From Mollicutes bacterium (lineage in GTDB: Bacteria; Bacillota_I; Bacilli_A; RF39; UBA660): a DNA stretch of 64,000 nucleotides. The position numbers and the translations under genes were made by a program. The stretch's first letter is position 1. Every line of letters starts with the position of its first letter. Shown one piece after another: positions 63,693 to 64,000 of this stretch. The notes under the pieces were generated by a model, which did no database searches, was not told where the DNA came from, and worked only from the letters and a program-made list of their open reading frames with translations. Where the stretch lies: contig SFOJ01000005.1 of assembly GCA_004552445.1 (NCBI GenBank), positions 1-64,000 on the forward strand, given 5' to 3'.

Positions 63693-63844
63693 AACTATCT
63701 ATCCTTTCTAAATGCTCTTTCTAACTAAAATTATAGAGCATCTTTTTTTAAAGTCAAATTAAAAAATTTATTTAACATTTATATTAACAACATATTCACG
63801 ATTTGTAAACAACTTTTTTCTTATATTTATTACTTTCTTTTAAG
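63693..63844. other. dnaA upstream region
   Basis: Apart from the dnaA promoter and inverted repeat, the stretch has scattered box-like sequences (for example ATATTCACG at 63792-63800) of low match. No gene is seen. Confidence 0.5.
63730..63757 (-). promoter_or_regulatory. dnaA promoter
   Basis: TTGACT (63757-63752), a 16-base spacer and TATAAT (63735-63730) on the minus strand, about 40 bases before the dnaA ATG. An inverted repeat ATGCTCT (63712-63718) / AGAGCAT (63735-63741) brackets the -10 and start region. Confidence 0.7.
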
Positions 63845-64000
63845 TTATCAACATTATCAACAAATTTACATTTTTATAATTTTAACATTTGTGGATAACT
63901 TGTTAATAAGTTAACATAATATTGTTAATATAATGTTGATAAGTTAACATAATAATTATTAAAAATAAGTTTACATAATATTAAAAATATTATAAAATAT
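63845..64000. other. Replication origin (oriC), box cluster and AT-rich flank
   Basis: DnaA boxes crowd this stretch upstream of dnaA: two tandem TTATCAACA (63845-63853, 63854-63862), a consensus TGTGGATAA (63890-63898), TGTTAATAA (63901-63909), TGTTAATAT (63923-63931) and TGTTGATAA (63934-63942). Extremely AT-rich DNA (TTAACATAATAATTATT and on) follows to the window edge and could be the unwinding region. The origin is not complete in this window. Confidence 0.75.

Overview
The window is very AT-rich, compact bacterial chromosome from a low-GC member of the Bacillota. Its right end is the replication origin, with dnaA and dnaN followed leftwards by recF, gyrB and gyrA. The endospore genes bofA, spoVT, spoVG, veg-like, yabG, yabP and yabQ show a spore-forming lineage. 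A ComK-family regulator and the order of the origin-proximal genes point to Bacilli or a close uncultured relative; species cannot be fixed from sequence alone. TGA is used as a stop, so the genetic code is the standard bacterial one.

Region by region, read from the origin leftwards (nearly all genes on the minus strand). 63.69-64.0 kb is oriC with clustered DnaA boxes, and a second box group lies between dnaA and dnaN. 57.3-62.1 kb holds dnaN, a comK-like gene in the place often occupied by an S4-domain gene, recF and gyrB; gyrA follows at 54.9-57.3 kb. 53.97-54.87 kb is a remarkable gene-free island: six parS palindromes (ParB sites), one perfect Noc-binding palindrome and the small SRP RNA gene. 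47-54 kb carries tadA, dnaX, ybaB, recR, bofA, holB, ricT, trmN6, rsmI and pth. 43-47 kb holds an mfd broken into two reading frames, then spoVT. 38-43 kb holds tatD, a 3D-domain protein, rsmA, a class B sortase, yabG, veg, spoVG, yabP, yabQ and divIC. 32.8-38.1 kb holds tilS, ftsH, tsaB, rimI and tsaD.

The left half is more accessory. It contains a GtrB/GtrA pair, a dCMP deaminase, a degenerate ABC half-transporter, an operon of a PHP phosphoesterase with an enlarged zeta-toxin-like kinase and two small helical proteins, a Ca2+-ATPase and a divergent RNB nuclease. A block of membrane-anchored proteins follows (13.6-21.2 kb), including a cysteine-rich repeat protein beside a membrane-tethered CPHC thioredoxin-fold protein. 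Further left are a CrtI-like flavoprotein with a reductase-ferredoxin fusion, a CDF metal transporter, an LTA-synthase-family enzyme, an OGG glycosylase, an L,D-transpeptidase, and a uraA-upp uracil salvage operon preceded by what looks like a leader-peptide attenuator. There are two tRNA genes (Gly-GCC and Cys-GCA). I saw no insertion sequence, prophage or CRISPR array.

The strongest candidates for new biology are the parS/Noc/DnaA-box island, the comK gene and its triple repeat inside the origin cluster, the zeta-kinase operon, the uraA leader, and the split mfd.
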